DNA of 64,000 nucleotides. Origin: Methylobacterium sp. Leaf125 (GTDB lineage Bacteria; Pseudomonadota; Alphaproteobacteria; Rhizobiales; Beijerinckiaceae). Below, piece by piece: positions 8,264 through 16,738 of this stretch. Made by a program: the position numbers and the translations under genes. How positions within the stretch are numbered: the first letter of the stretch is position 1; each line of letters starts with the position of its first letter. The notes beneath the pieces are model-generated. The model saw only the letters and a program-made list of their open reading frames with translations. It was not told the DNA's origin and made no database searches. The stretch is from contig NZ_LMNU01000001.1 in NCBI RefSeq assembly GCF_001423085.1, positions 985,495 through 1,049,494 on the forward strand. The letters run 5' to 3'.

Positions 8264-9106
8264 CTAGTAGCTGCCGAACTTGTAGTTCAGGCCGGCCCGG
8301 GCGATGCTACCCTCGGTGGAGATGCGGCTGTTGTAGCCGACCCCGGGACCGCCGACGCTGGCGACGAGCAGATTGCGGCTGCCGAGGTCGTAGCGCAGGT
8401 ATTCGGCCTTCACGGTGACGGCGCTGGACTTGAAGAAGTTGAAGAACGAGTCCGTGGGCAGGGCGTACTCGATGCCGCCGCCATAGGCGTAGCCGGTCTC
8501 GATGTTGGAGCGCGACCCCGCATAGGTGACGGGCACGCCCGTGGTGAAGGCGATGCGCTGGGTGACATCGCCGTAGGCGAAGCCGCCGGTCCCGTAGATC
8601 AGGAACTTGTCGAAGGCGTAGCCGATCCGGCCGCGGACGGTGCCGAGGAACGACAGTTCGGTGCGGTAGCTGTTGGTCAGCTGGTTCGGATTGAAGACCG
8701 GGTTGAAGATGACCTGGGTCGTGGTGCGCTGGAGGTCGGTGTACTGCGCATCGGCCTCGAGGCCGACCACGATGCCGCTGCCCGGCGTGAACTGATAGTT
8801 GTAGCCGACCTGGCCGCCGCCGGTGAAGCCTTCGGTCGCGTTCCGCACGGACGCCTGACGCAGGCCGTTGAGGACGTTGTTCTGCAGCTGAGCGCCGCCC
8901 GGGGTGTTGATGCCCGTGGTGCGGATCGTGTCGTTCTCGCTGAAGACGTAGCCGGCGTTGATACCGAAATAGGCGCCCGTCCAGGTGAAGACCGGAATGG
9001 GCGTGAAGACCGGCGGCGGGGCCTGACGGCGAGGCAGGTCGGCGGCAGCGGCGGCACTGGTGAGGAGGGCCGCGGCACTGCCGGCAAGGAGCAGCGTCTT
9101 GAGCAT
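8264..9106 (-). CDS. Outer-membrane beta-barrel protein (Omp25/31-like porin family)
   Basis: A 280-residue protein with a signal peptide (LLLAGSAAALLTSAAAAADL) and then a proline-rich start leading into TWTGAYFGINAGYVFSEN, the standard first strand of Omp25/Omp31-type eight-stranded barrels in Rhizobiales. Alternating polar/hydrophobic strands run to the end, which closes with AGLNYKFGSY, an outer-membrane insertion signature ending in an aromatic. It is a structural surface protein; transport activity is not shown. It is followed by a strong GC hairpin and preceded by a long non-coding region shared with the rhodopsin gene. Confidence 0.88.
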   Translation of the reverse strand: MLKTLLLAGSAAALLTSAAAAADLPRRQAPPPVFTPIPVFTWTGAYFGINAGYVFSENDTIRTTGINTPGGAQLQNNVLNGLRQASVRNATEGFTGGGQVGYNYQFTPGSGIVVGLEADAQYTDLQRTTTQVIFNPVFNPNQLTNSYRTELSFLGTVRGRIGYAFDKFLIYGTGGFAYGDVTQRIAFTTGVPVTYAGSRSNIETGYAYGGGIEYALPTDSFFNFFKSSAVTVKAEYLRYDLGSRNLLVASVGGPGVGYNSRISTEGSIARAGLNYKFGSY

Positions 9107-9709
9107 CGGAAAGGGCCTTCGGGTTCAGGACTTTCGGGATGGAGGGACGGTGCCCGCCCACCCTCGACATGCCGATGTCTGGCGATCGCGCATAGATCTG
9201 CTGGCGTTCAAAGGTCATCTTCCGAAGCAGATTGCCCGCTTTCCGGCCTAGACGTGATCCATCGGCAACAGAAACCACAGTTGATCTCGCAGTTATAAAC
9301 TTTCCGTGATGACGGATTAAATGCGTAACCTCGATTTTACTGCGCCGTCGACGGTCGTGTTGACTTGAGCAACGGATCGCGGCGTTCGGAAGAGCGGTCT
9401 TTGCCGTGCGACTCCGCCACGCCGAAGGCCCGCGCGTCGCCGGGGGCGCCGGCGGCCTGCCGGGATCCTGGCGGCCGAGCGCCGGGGCCGGCCTCCCGGC
9501 CTCGACCGCTCGGCGCGGTGCCGGGATTGGGATGAGGCCGGCCCCTCGTCCGATCCCGCGCCCCGACGCGTCGGGCCCGGCTCGGCGGGCGGTCCGGTCT
9601 CACTCGACTGTGACCACGCGTCCCCGCAACGAACGGCGCCGACGCCAATTGGGCAGGAGGGCCGCCACGTTCCGGGCCGGCCTTTCATCCCCGTACCGAC
9701 GAGATAGTG
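9107..9709. other. Non-coding region between barrel gene and rhodopsin gene
   Basis: This 603-base divergent region holds no convincing gene; open frames in it have no family features. Bases about 9260-9350 are unusually AT-rich for this genome and are the best candidate for the promoter elements of both the minus-strand barrel gene and the plus-strand rhodopsin operon. A TTGACT hexamer at 9360-9365 has no convincing -10 partner. The rest is GC-rich. Confidence 0.5.
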
Positions 9710-10462
9710 ATGACGCCTCAATTCTGGCTTTGGCTCGGCTTCGCCGGCATGGCGGCGGGTGCCGCCGCGATCTTGTTCCTCGGGAAGCGGCGGACGCCCG
9801 TGGAGGAAGCGGATGCCATCATCCACGGGATCGTGCCGATCATCGCGGCCTGTTCCTACTTCGCCATGGCGACGGGGCAGGGGAGCATCGCCCTGCCGGC
9901 CGGTCCGGAGGCCGCGGATGCCGCGCGGCAGTTCTACTTCGCCCGCTACCTCGACTGGACCTTCACCACGCCCCTGCTCCTCGTCGGCCTCGCCCGCACG
10001 GCGATGCATTCGGGGATGCGCCGTCCGGCCGTCGTCTGGGGCCTCGTCGGCTCCGACCTGATCATGATCGTCACCGCCCTGGCCTTCGGCCTGTCGACGG
10101 TCGCCTGGGTGAAGTGGACCTGGTTCGCCATCTCCTGCGGCGCGTTCCTGGCCGTGTTCTACGGGATCTTCGTGCAGCTGCGGGAGGAGAACGCCACGGA
10201 GCGGGCCGATGTTCGGTCCGCCTTCCTGCGCAACGCCGTGTTCCTCTCGGTGGTCTGGTGCGCCTATCCCGTCGTGCTCCTCGTCGGCCAGGACGGCCTC
10301 GGCATCCTGTCCCCCGCCGTGGCCCTGGCCGTGGTGGCGATCCTCGATCTGACCGCGAAGGTGGTCTACGGCGTGATGGCGACGCTGCAGACCACGCGGG
10401 CGGTCGACCGGGACCTCGCGGAAGGCAAGGCCACGGCCGCGCCCCTGCGCCGGGCGGCCTGA
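9710..10462 (+). CDS. Microbial (type 1) rhodopsin with D-T-G helix C motif
   Basis: A 250-residue seven-helix protein. Helix C reads RYLDWTFTTPLLLVG, giving counter-ion Asp82, Thr86 and Gly93 at the positions equivalent to Asp85/Thr89/Asp96 of bacteriorhodopsin. Helix G has DLTAK with Asp213 and the retinal-binding Lys217. Asp82 and Thr86 indicate an outward proton pump; the cytoplasmic donor carboxylate is replaced by Gly. The residue at the proteorhodopsin L/Q tuning site is Leu, which predicts green absorption. Start ATG 9710, with an overlapping GTG at 9707. The blh gene follows after 5 bases, so retinal supply and opsin are co-expressed. No carotenoid synthesis genes are in the window. 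Confidence 0.93.
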   Translation: MTPQFWLWLGFAGMAAGAAAILFLGKRRTPVEEADAIIHGIVPIIAACSYFAMATGQGSIALPAGPEAADAARQFYFARYLDWTFTTPLLLVGLARTAMHSGMRRPAVVWGLVGSDLIMIVTALAFGLSTVAWVKWTWFAISCGAFLAVFYGIFVQLREENATERADVRSAFLRNAVFLSVVWCAYPVVLLVGQDGLGILSPAVALAVVAILDLTAKVVYGVMATLQTTRAVDRDLAEGKATAAPLRRAA

Positions 10463-10467
10463 CCCGG

Positions 10468-11460
10468 ATGGCGGCTCGCCCGGTCCTCCCGGGTCTCGGG
10501 ACGCCCGTCCGGGCGCGCCGCCGGCGCGTCGGTTCGGGGGGCGCGGGCCTGCTGCCCCTGGCGGGCGCCGGCGTGGCCCTCGCCCTCGTCGCCTCCGCGG
10601 CCCTGCCGCGCGAGGCGTCCTGGCTCGCGGCCCTGGCGGTGGTGATCGGGCTCGGCGTCCCGCACGGCGCCCTCGACGGGGCCGTGGCCGCGCCCCTGCT
10701 GCGCCCCCGCTTCGGACGCGCCTGGTTCGGGGTCTTCGCGGTGCCGTATCTCGGCCTCGCCGGCCTCGTCCTGCTCGCCTGGCACGTCGCCCCGATGGCG
10801 ACCCTGGCGGGCTTCCTCGCCCTCTCGGTGCTGCATTTCGGCGAGGAGGATGCCGGCCCGGGCCGGCCGCTGGAGATCCTGGTGCGCGGCGGGCTGCCGG
10901 TGGCGCTGCCGGCCCTGCTGCGCCCCGAGGAGACCGCCGGGCTGTTCGCGGCCGTCACGCGCCTGCCGATGCCGCTGCTCCCCGGCTGGTGGGTGGCGGC
11001 CTCCTGGCTCTGGCTCGCCCTCGCGGCGTACTGGGTGCTCGTGCAGGCCCGGTCCTGGTCCGTGCGCGGCGAGATCGCCGCCCTGGCGGCCGCCTTCTGG
11101 CTGCTGCCGCCGCTCACCGCCTTCACCCTGTACTTCGTCGGCCTCCACGGCCCCCGGCACATGCGCGCGCTGGTGAACGATCCGACCCGGGCGCCCGGCA
11201 TCGACAGCCTGGGCAAGGCCGTCCGCGCGTCGCTGCCGGTCTTCGGCCTGACGCTCCTGCTCGGCGCGGCCCTGTGGCCGCTCTACGCCGCCGGCTCCGG
11301 CTCCGGCTCCAGCTCCGGCGCCGGCACGCTCCTGTGCCTCACCCTGCGGATGCTCTCGGCCCTGACGGTGCCGCACGTCCTCCTCGACCGGATCGCGGCC
11401 CGGTCGCCGGCGGTTCAGGCGGCCGGCGGCGTCACCGGCTCGGCGACGAACTTGGCATAG
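10468..11460 (+). CDS. blh: Beta-carotene 15,15'-dioxygenase, Brp/Blh family (retinal synthesis)
   Basis: A 330-residue polytopic membrane enzyme that cleaves beta-carotene into two retinal molecules for the adjacent rhodopsin. The iron-binding His set of the family is present: PHGALDG (His66), LHFGEED (His123), GLHGPRHM (His227, His231) and TVPHVLLD (His303). A Gly/Ser run (residues about 277-285) sits in a loop. The start at 10468 lies 5 bases after the rhodopsin stop. The last 15 codons after LLDRIAAR run into the 3' end of queC on the other strand, a 46-base convergent overlap, and look like a non-conserved tail. Confidence 0.92.
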   Translation: MAARPVLPGLGTPVRARRRRVGSGGAGLLPLAGAGVALALVASAALPREASWLAALAVVIGLGVPHGALDGAVAAPLLRPRFGRAWFGVFAVPYLGLAGLVLLAWHVAPMATLAGFLALSVLHFGEEDAGPGRPLEILVRGGLPVALPALLRPEETAGLFAAVTRLPMPLLPGWWVAASWLWLALAAYWVLVQARSWSVRGEIAALAAAFWLLPPLTAFTLYFVGLHGPRHMRALVNDPTRAPGIDSLGKAVRASLPVFGLTLLLGAALWPLYAAGSGSGSSSGAGTLLCLTLRMLSALTVPHVLLDRIAARSPAVQAAGGVTGSATNLA

Positions 11461-12134
11461 CCCTTCGCCCGCAGGTCGCAGGCGGGGCACTGGCCGCAGC
11501 CGTGGCCCCAGGCATGGCGGTCGCCGCGGGTGCCGAGGTAGCAGGTGTGGCTGTCCTCGACGATGAGGTCGACCAGCGCCGGGCCGCCGAGGTCTTGGGC
11601 CAGCCGCCAGGTCTCGGCCTTGTCGATCCACATCAGGGGCGTGTGCAGGACGAAGCGCCGGTCCATCCCGAGGTTGAGCGCCACCTGCAGCGCCTTGACG
11701 GTGTCGTCCCGGCAATCCGGGTAGCCCGAATAATCGGTCTCGCACATGCCGCCGACGAGGTGGGTCAGCGACCGGCGATAGGCCAAGGCCGCCGCGAAGG
11801 TGAGGAACAGGAGGTTGCGGCCCGGCACGAAGGTGTTGGGCAGGCCGCCGTCCTCGAACGCGATGGCGGTGTCGCGGGTCAGCGCCGTCTCGGAGACCTG
11901 GCCCAGGGCATCGAGGGCCAGCGTGTGGTCGTCGCCGAGGCGCGCCGCCCAGGCGGGCTTCAGGGCCGCGAGGCCCCGGCGCAGGGTGTCCCGGCCGTCG
12001 AGCTCGATGCGGTGGCGCTGGCCATAATCGAAGCCGAGGGTCTCGACCCGGTCGAAGCGCTCCAGCGCCCAGGCGAGGCAGGTGGTGGAATCCTGGCCCC
12101 CGGAGAACAGGACCAGGGCGCCGCCGCCGCTCAT
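11415..12134 (-). CDS. queC: 7-cyano-7-deazaguanine synthase QueC
   Basis: A 239-residue enzyme that converts 7-carboxy-7-deazaguanine with ATP and ammonia to preQ0 for queuosine in tRNA. The PP-loop [14 protein letters not shown] is at residues about 9-22, and the zinc site is at the C terminus: CYLGTR and then [16 protein letters not shown]. The ATG at 12134 overlaps the queD stop (ATGA), so it is coupled to the upstream genes queE and queD. Its 3' end overlaps the end of blh on the opposite strand. Confidence 0.96.
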   Translation of the reverse strand: MSGGGALVLFSGGQDSTTCLAWALERFDRVETLGFDYGQRHRIELDGRDTLRRGLAALKPAWAARLGDDHTLALDALGQVSETALTRDTAIAFEDGGLPNTFVPGRNLLFLTFAAALAYRRSLTHLVGGMCETDYSGYPDCRDDTVKALQVALNLGMDRRFVLHTPLMWIDKAETWRLAQDLGGPALVDLIVEDSHTCYLGTRGDRHAWGHGCGQCPACDLRAKGYAKFVAEPVTPPAA

Positions 12135-12508
12135 CGCCGGGCCTCGCCCTCGGACCCGCCCTCGTACTCGGCCCAGGACATCGGCGTCTCGTAGACCTTC
12201 ACGGAGGAGAGGGCCGGCAGCGCCGCCTTGGTGCGGTCCCAGATCCAGGCCGCGATGTGCTCGGCGGTGGGGTTCTCCAGCCCCTCGATCTCGTTGAGGC
12301 AGTAATGGTCGAGGCGGGCCAGCACCGGCGCGAAGGCGTGCTCGACGTCGAAGAAATCCACCACCCAGCCGGTGGCCGGGTCGACGGCGCCCGAGAGGGT
12401 GAGCTCGACCCGGTAGGAATGCCCGTGCATGCGGTGGCAGCGATGGGTCTCGGGCACGTTCGGCAGGCGGTGGGCCGCCTCGAAGGTGAAGGCTTGGGTG
12501 ATCTTCAT
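12131..12508 (-). CDS. queD: 6-carboxy-5,6,7,8-tetrahydropterin synthase QueD
   Basis: A 125-residue enzyme of the PTPS fold that makes 6-carboxytetrahydropterin from dihydroneopterin triphosphate. Zinc-binding histidines are in FEAAHRLPN and [15 protein letters not shown], with the catalytic Cys just before the HGH motif. [14 protein letters not shown] and [13 protein letters not shown] are standard C-terminal signatures. Start ATG at 12508; the stop overlaps the queC start. It is the middle gene of queE-queD-queC. Confidence 0.95.
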   Translation of the reverse strand: MKITQAFTFEAAHRLPNVPETHRCHRMHGHSYRVELTLSGAVDPATGWVVDFFDVEHAFAPVLARLDHYCLNEIEGLENPTAEHIAAWIWDRTKAALPALSSVKVYETPMSWAEYEGGSEGEARR

Positions 12509-12552
12509 CGAGCAATCTTCATGGTGCGAGCGGGCGGGATCCTCCGGGATCC

Positions 12553-13185
12553 TCAGGGAATCCCGATGATCTTGTGCGTCTGGAGCGAGAGGCGCCAGCG
12601 CGCGTCGCGCCGGCAATAGGCCACCGCCGCGGCCGTGTGGGCGACCCGGTCCGGCCCGTCCATGGGCTGGAGCCAGTGGTGGCGGAAGTCGAGATCCGCG
12701 AAGGCGTCCGGGGCGGCCTCCGCCTGCGGGAAGACGAGCTTGAGTTCGTGCCCGCTGCGCTGGACCAGGGGATTGCCGGCCTTGGGGCTGACGCAGATCC
12801 AGTCGATTCCGGCCGGGGCCGCCAGGGTGCCGTTGGTCTCCACCGCGATCTCGAAGCCGGCCGCGTGGACCGCCGCGATCAGGGCCTCGTCGAGCTGGAG
12901 CAGCGGCTCGCCGCCGGTGAAGACGACGTAGCGGTGGCGCGACCCGCCCATCCAGGTCCCCGCGATGGCGTCGGCCAGGTCCTGCGCCGTGGAAAAGCGC
13001 CCGCCGCCCTCGCCATCCAGGCCGACGAAGTCGGTGTCGCAGAACCGGCAGGCGGCGCCGGCGCGGTCCTCCTCGCGGCCGGACCAGAGATTGCAGCCGG
13101 CAAAGCGGCAGAACACCGCGGCCCGGCCCGCCTGCGCGCCCTCGCCCTGGAGGGTGTGGAACAGTTCCTTGACTGCGTACGCCAT
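12553..13185 (-). CDS. queE: 7-carboxy-7-deazaguanine synthase QueE (radical SAM)
   Basis: A 210-residue radical SAM enzyme that contracts carboxytetrahydropterin to 7-carboxy-7-deazaguanine. The cluster cysteines are spaced C-x14-C-x2-C (GCNLW ... CRFCDTD), the variant spacing known for some proteobacterial QueE proteins. FTGGEPLLQLDE and VETNGT follow for SAM and substrate binding. I start at ATG 13185 (MAYAVKELFHTLQGEG); an upstream frame to 13230 adds a non-conserved Gly-rich leader. It is the first gene of the queE-queD-queC operon; no preQ1 riboswitch is recognisable in the leader. Confidence 0.94.
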   Translation of the reverse strand: MAYAVKELFHTLQGEGAQAGRAAVFCRFAGCNLWSGREEDRAGAACRFCDTDFVGLDGEGGGRFSTAQDLADAIAGTWMGGSRHRYVVFTGGEPLLQLDEALIAAVHAAGFEIAVETNGTLAAPAGIDWICVSPKAGNPLVQRSGHELKLVFPQAEAAPDAFADLDFRHHWLQPMDGPDRVAHTAAAVAYCRRDARWRLSLQTHKIIGIP

Positions 13186-13573
13186 CACGTCCTCGGCACC
13201 CGCCCCGGCGAACCGCCCCGGCGAGCCCACTCCATCCTCTGAAACACGCTTCGACTCTCAGAAACACGCTTCGGCCGCCGCAGCGCCTGACGCGCACATA
13301 AGCGGTCGAACGCGCGGGCACCACGGGCCGCGGACGGCCCCCACCCATGCGGAGGGCGGCGGTATACCATGATTCCGCCGGCTTCTCGCATCTGCGAGAG
13401 GGTCTGCCATCCTCCTGCCACGGAACGCGGCTTTGTGGAGACCGTGTCACGATCCGGCGAGACGCGCTTGCCGTCCCTCCCGGAGGGGTGGCATGCCAGC
13501 TTGGCCGTTGACCGGCTTCCCGCCAGGGCCGATCATCGATCGGGCCGGGGCGTTCCTTCTTGAGACAGGCCTG
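13186..13573. promoter_or_regulatory. Divergent queE/dacC intergenic region with direct repeats and a palindrome
   Basis: A 388-base region without a gene. Two exact copies of GAAACACGCTTCG lie at 13241-13253 and 13261-13273, 20 bases apart centre to centre (two helical turns), 56 bases upstream of queE. A 16-base palindrome (TCTCGCA TC TGCGAGA) lies at 13384-13399. The layout suggests binding sites for the queE promoter and possibly the carboxypeptidase promoter, but no known regulator motif matches clearly. Confidence 0.45.
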
Positions 13574-15160
13574 ATGTCGAACGGATTGTTGAGGCGCCTC
13601 GTCGTCGGTCTCGCGGTGGCGGCGAGCCTGCTGGGTGCGGGCGCCGCGAACGCCACCACCGCACCGATCCTCGTGGTCGATGTCGATTCCGGCAAGGTGA
13701 TCTACGGGCAGGCGGCCACGGATCCGTGGTTCCCGGCCTCCATCACCAAGCTGATGACCACCTACGTCGCCCTGGACCTCGTCCGGCAGGGCAAGCTTTC
13801 CCTCGACACGCTGATCACCATCTCGCCGGCCGCCGCCGCCGAGCCGCCCTCCAAGATGGGCTTCCGCCCGGGCACCAAGCTGACCCTCGACAACGCCCTC
13901 AAGATCATCATGGTCAAGTCGGCCAACGACGTGGCCTGGGCGATCGGCGAGAATCTCGGCGGCTCCGTCGAGGGCTTCGCCCAGATGATGAACGAGACCG
14001 CCCAGCGCATCGGCATGCGCGAGAGCCGCTGGACCAACCCCAACGGCCTGCCGGACGCCCGCCAGTGGACCTCGGCCCGCGACATGGCGGTCCTCGGGCG
14101 CGCCCTGATCCGCGACTTCCCCGACAGCCGCGGCCTGTTCTCGATCAGCGCGATCCAGTTCGGCCGCTCGGTGATGGCCAACCACAACGGTCTCCTGGGC
14201 CGCTATGCCGGCGCCGACGGCATGAAGACCGGCTTCATCTGCTCGGGCGGCTTCAACGTGGTGGCCACGGCGACCCGCAACGGGCGCCGCATCCTCACCG
14301 TGGTGATGGGCCAGCCGAGCGCCCGCGAGCGCGACCTCAAGGCGTCGGACCTGTTCGACTACGGCTTCAGCCAGTCCCCGGGCTGGGGGGCGCAGACCCT
14401 GGACGCCCTGCCGGTCTCCGGCCTCTCGGAGCCGCCGGACATGCGGCCCTACATCTGCGACCGGAAGAAGCCGATGCCGGTGGACGAGGGCCAGGGCGCC
14501 ATCACGGCCAGCGCCGGGGCGGCCGGCGCCAGCGCCGACAACGCCAATGCGCAGCTGATGGCCGCCGCCGCTCCGCCCTCCGCGGCGCTGGCCTTCGCCA
14601 CCATGAACAGCGCCGCCCTGCGCAATCGCGCCCTGCCGCCCCGCGCTCCGCTGCAGCCGATCCTGGTCTGGATCGGCCGCGACCCGGCCGAGGGCGCCAT
14701 CGCCCTCAACGAGCAGGAGGAGGCCGAGAAGGCGGAGAAGGCCGCCAAGATCGCCGACGCCCGCAAGGCCAAGCTCGAGGCGGTCGCGGCCAAGCGCGAA
14801 GCGGCCCATCAGGCCAGGGCGGCTGCCTCCGCCTCAAAGGCGGCCGCCACCGCTTCAAAGGCGGCCGCCCCCGCCACGAAGGCGGCCGCCAAGCCCGAGC
14901 CGAAGAAGGCGCTCGCCCGCGGCAAGGCCGGCGTTCCGGCGACGGCGAACGCCTACGCCCCCGCCGAGTCGACGCCCGTGATGGAGGGCGCCCCGAAGCT
15001 GAAGGTCGGCGCCGTCAAGAAGCCCGCGGCGAAGGCGGCCCCCAAGGCGGGTGCCAAGACCGACGCGAAGACCGACGCGAAGGCCGAGCACAAGCCGGCC
15101 GGTGCCGCCGCGAAGGCCAAGTCGACCAAGTCGGCCAGCAAGACCCAGGCGGACGAGTAG
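13574..15160 (+). CDS. D-alanyl-D-alanine carboxypeptidase with Ala/Lys-rich basic tail
   Basis: A 528-residue periplasmic serine peptidase (S11) that trims peptidoglycan stem peptides. The signal peptide is LVVGLAVAASLLGAGAANA. Active-site motifs are SITK (Ser56, Lys59), SAN and KTG in GADGMKTGF. The catalytic domain ends near residue 290. From about residue 400 the protein becomes a coiled then strongly basic Ala/Lys/Pro tail (for example ASKAAATASKAAAPATKAAA), resembling histone H1-type low-complexity sequence. Start ATG 13574 fits the signal peptide; the frame is open further upstream without features. A hairpin begins at the stop codon. Confidence 0.92.
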   Translation: MSNGLLRRLVVGLAVAASLLGAGAANATTAPILVVDVDSGKVIYGQAATDPWFPASITKLMTTYVALDLVRQGKLSLDTLITISPAAAAEPPSKMGFRPGTKLTLDNALKIIMVKSANDVAWAIGENLGGSVEGFAQMMNETAQRIGMRESRWTNPNGLPDARQWTSARDMAVLGRALIRDFPDSRGLFSISAIQFGRSVMANHNGLLGRYAGADGMKTGFICSGGFNVVATATRNGRRILTVVMGQPSARERDLKASDLFDYGFSQSPGWGAQTLDALPVSGLSEPPDMRPYICDRKKPMPVDEGQGAITASAGAAGASADNANAQLMAAAAPPSAALAFATMNSAALRNRALPPRAPLQPILVWIGRDPAEGAIALNEQEEAEKAEKAAKIADARKAKLEAVAAKREAAHQARAAASASKAAATASKAAAPATKAAAKPEPKKALARGKAGVPATANAYAPAESTPVMEGAPKLKVGAVKKPAAKAAPKAGAKTDAKTDAKAEHKPAGAAAKAKSTKSASKTQADE

Positions 15161-15179
15161 GACGGTCTCCGGACCGTCC
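15160..15179 (+). terminator. Hairpin at the end of the carboxypeptidase gene
   Basis: An 8-bp perfect stem (15160-15167 with 15172-15179) around TCCG starts at the last base of the carboxypeptidase stop codon. A second stem, GCGCCCC with GGGGCGC, follows at 15191-15208. Neither has a U-tract; together they are the likely 3' end of the transcript. Confidence 0.5.
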
Positions 15180-15487
15180 GCCTCTGGCAGGCGCCCCACG
15201 CGGGGCGCGCGCCGTGCCGACGGCCGTGTTTCAGCCCCGCGACATTCCGGGGCCGCAAAGCGGAGCCCGGGATCCCGACACGCGTAGGGTGCGGGACCGT
15301 CCACCGTCGGCGGCTCTGGAGTCCGGGCTCGCCTGCGGCGCCCCGGACCGACGGTGTGGGGCCGACGACGCGCTGACCGACGGGTCGGCCGCAGCCCCAC
15401 CGACGCCACCCCGCGCGCGTGCGTTCTGTAACATTATAACATCGACGTGGGATTGAGCGGAGCCGCCGGGAGGGCTAGGTCAGGGGG
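15180..15487. other. Non-coding region upstream of the CobW GTPase gene
   Basis: No gene is seen here. The first part holds the second 3' hairpin of the preceding gene. The last 70 bases include a sharp AT-rich stretch with a Zur-like operator (listed separately), so the promoter of the zinc GTPase gene is probably near 15420-15450. Confidence 0.5.
15427..15441 (+). promoter_or_regulatory. Candidate Zur operator
   Basis: The 15-mer TGTAACATTATAACA is an imperfect palindrome in an AT island of otherwise GC-rich DNA. Its right half, ATAACA, matches the Zur consensus half-site; the left half TGTAAC differs at two positions from TGTTAT. It lies 46 bases upstream of a CobW-family zinc GTPase, a gene class often repressed by Zur when zinc is sufficient. 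Confidence 0.55.
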
Positions 15488-16630
15488 ATGACCGACCTGT
15501 CCAAGCCCGATCCCCGCGCGCCCGAGCCGATCCCGCTCACCGTCCTCACCGGATTCCTCGGAGCCGGCAAGACGACGCTGCTGAACCGGATGCTGCGCGA
15601 TCCGGCGCTGGCCGACACCGTGGTCATCGTCAACGAGTTCGGCGAGATCGGCCTCGACCACCTGCTGATCGAGCGGATCGACGAGGACATGGTCCTGCTC
15701 GGGGCCGGCTGCCTGTGCTGCACCGTGCGGGGCGACCTCATCGCGACCCTGGAAGACCTGCTGCGCAAGCGCGACAACGGCCGCATCCAGCCCTTCCGCC
15801 GGGTCGTGATCGAGACCACGGGCCTCGCCGATCCCGCCCCGATCCTGCACGCGCTGATCTACCATCCCTATCTGGTCATCCGGTACCGCCTGCAGGGCGT
15901 CGTCACCGTGGTCGACGCGGTGAATGGGGCCGCGACCCTCGACGCCCATGGCGAGGCCGTGCGGCAGGTGGCGGTGGCCGACCAGATCGTCGTCACGAAG
16001 CGGGATCTGGCGGACCATGACGGCCGCGCCCTGGCGGCGCGCCTGCGGGCCCTGAACCCGACGGCGCCCCTGCGCGAGGCCGCGGTGGCGCCCGTCGACC
16101 TCCTCGGCGGCCTGTTCGGCCTCGACGGCAAGAGCGACGACGTGCGGGCCTGGCTCGGTGCCGAGGCCGCGCGCGAGGCCCATCACGATCATCCCCACGA
16201 TGGGCACCCTCACCACGGCCATCACCACCACCAAGGCCATCATCACGACGTGAACCGGCACGATGCCGCGATCCGGGCCTTCAGCCTGACCAGCGACGCG
16301 CCGGTGCCCCGGGCCGCCTTCGAGATGTTCCTGGATCTCCTGCGCTCGGCCCACGGCCCGAACCTGCTGCGCCTGAAGGGCCTCGTGGCGCTGGCCGACG
16401 CGCCCGACCGGCCGCTGGTGGTGCACGGGGTGCAGCACGTGATCCACGCTCCGGTGCATCTCGAGGCCTGGCCCGATGCCGACCATCGCTCGCGCCTGGT
16501 CCTGATCCTGCGCGACCTCGACCCGGCCTTCGTCACCCGCCTGTGGGACGCCTTCCTCGGAAGGCCCCGCATCGATGCGCCCGACGCGGCAGCGCTGACC
16601 CAGAATCCCCTCGCCATCCCGGGCGGCTAG
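15488..16630 (+). CDS. CobW/COG0523 family GTPase, probable zinc metallochaperone
   Basis: A 380-residue G3E GTPase. Walker A GFLGAGKT is at residues 22-29, the metal-binding CLCC motif at 75-78, ETTGLADP near 106 and the TKRD nucleotide-specificity motif near 177. Residues about 232-254 are a His/Asp-rich loop that can bind several metal ions, and the CobW C-terminal domain follows. Family members of this type deliver zinc to client proteins during zinc starvation. A Zur-like site 46 bases upstream supports zinc rather than cobalt. A GGCGCC-TCAA-GGCGCC hairpin at 16683-16698 follows the gene. Confidence 0.9.
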   Translation: MTDLSKPDPRAPEPIPLTVLTGFLGAGKTTLLNRMLRDPALADTVVIVNEFGEIGLDHLLIERIDEDMVLLGAGCLCCTVRGDLIATLEDLLRKRDNGRIQPFRRVVIETTGLADPAPILHALIYHPYLVIRYRLQGVVTVVDAVNGAATLDAHGEAVRQVAVADQIVVTKRDLADHDGRALAARLRALNPTAPLREAAVAPVDLLGGLFGLDGKSDDVRAWLGAEAAREAHHDHPHDGHPHHGHHHHQGHHHDVNRHDAAIRAFSLTSDAPVPRAAFEMFLDLLRSAHGPNLLRLKGLVALADAPDRPLVVHGVQHVIHAPVHLEAWPDADHRSRLVLILRDLDPAFVTRLWDAFLGRPRIDAPDAAALTQNPLAIPGG

Positions 16631-16682
16631 GCCGCGCCGTCCGGAAACGGGCGGCACCGATCTTGAAGCCTTAACGCCGACT

Positions 16683-16698
16683 GGCGCCTCAAGGCGCC
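16683..16698 (+). terminator. Hairpin after the CobW GTPase gene
   Basis: A perfect 6-bp GGCGCC stem with TCAA loop followed by a short C/T run; weak terminator-like element between the GTPase gene and the next gene. Confidence 0.4.
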
Positions 16699-16738
16699 CC
16701 CTTGTCCCAGGACGGGACGCGGCGGATCGGATCGGCAC

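Noticed and set aside
9337-9648. A possible small minus-strand gene upstream of the rhodopsin gene
   Set aside because: Arg/Pro-rich composition typical of random frames in high-GC DNA; no signal peptide, domain or ribosome site.
13186-13240. A preQ1 riboswitch in the queE leader
   Set aside because: No short stem with an A-rich tail that could form the pseudoknot is visible close to the start codon.
13424-13460. A GGAAC ... GTG pair as an EcfG general-stress promoter before the carboxypeptidase gene
   Set aside because: The spacing is near right but the -10 part lacks the GTT core, so the match is weak.
12131-14809. An 892-codon minus-strand frame that would fuse a long N-terminal stretch to QueD
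   Set aside because: Most of it is antisense to the carboxypeptidase gene and to the queE region; only the last 125 codons are QueD, with a good ATG at 12508.
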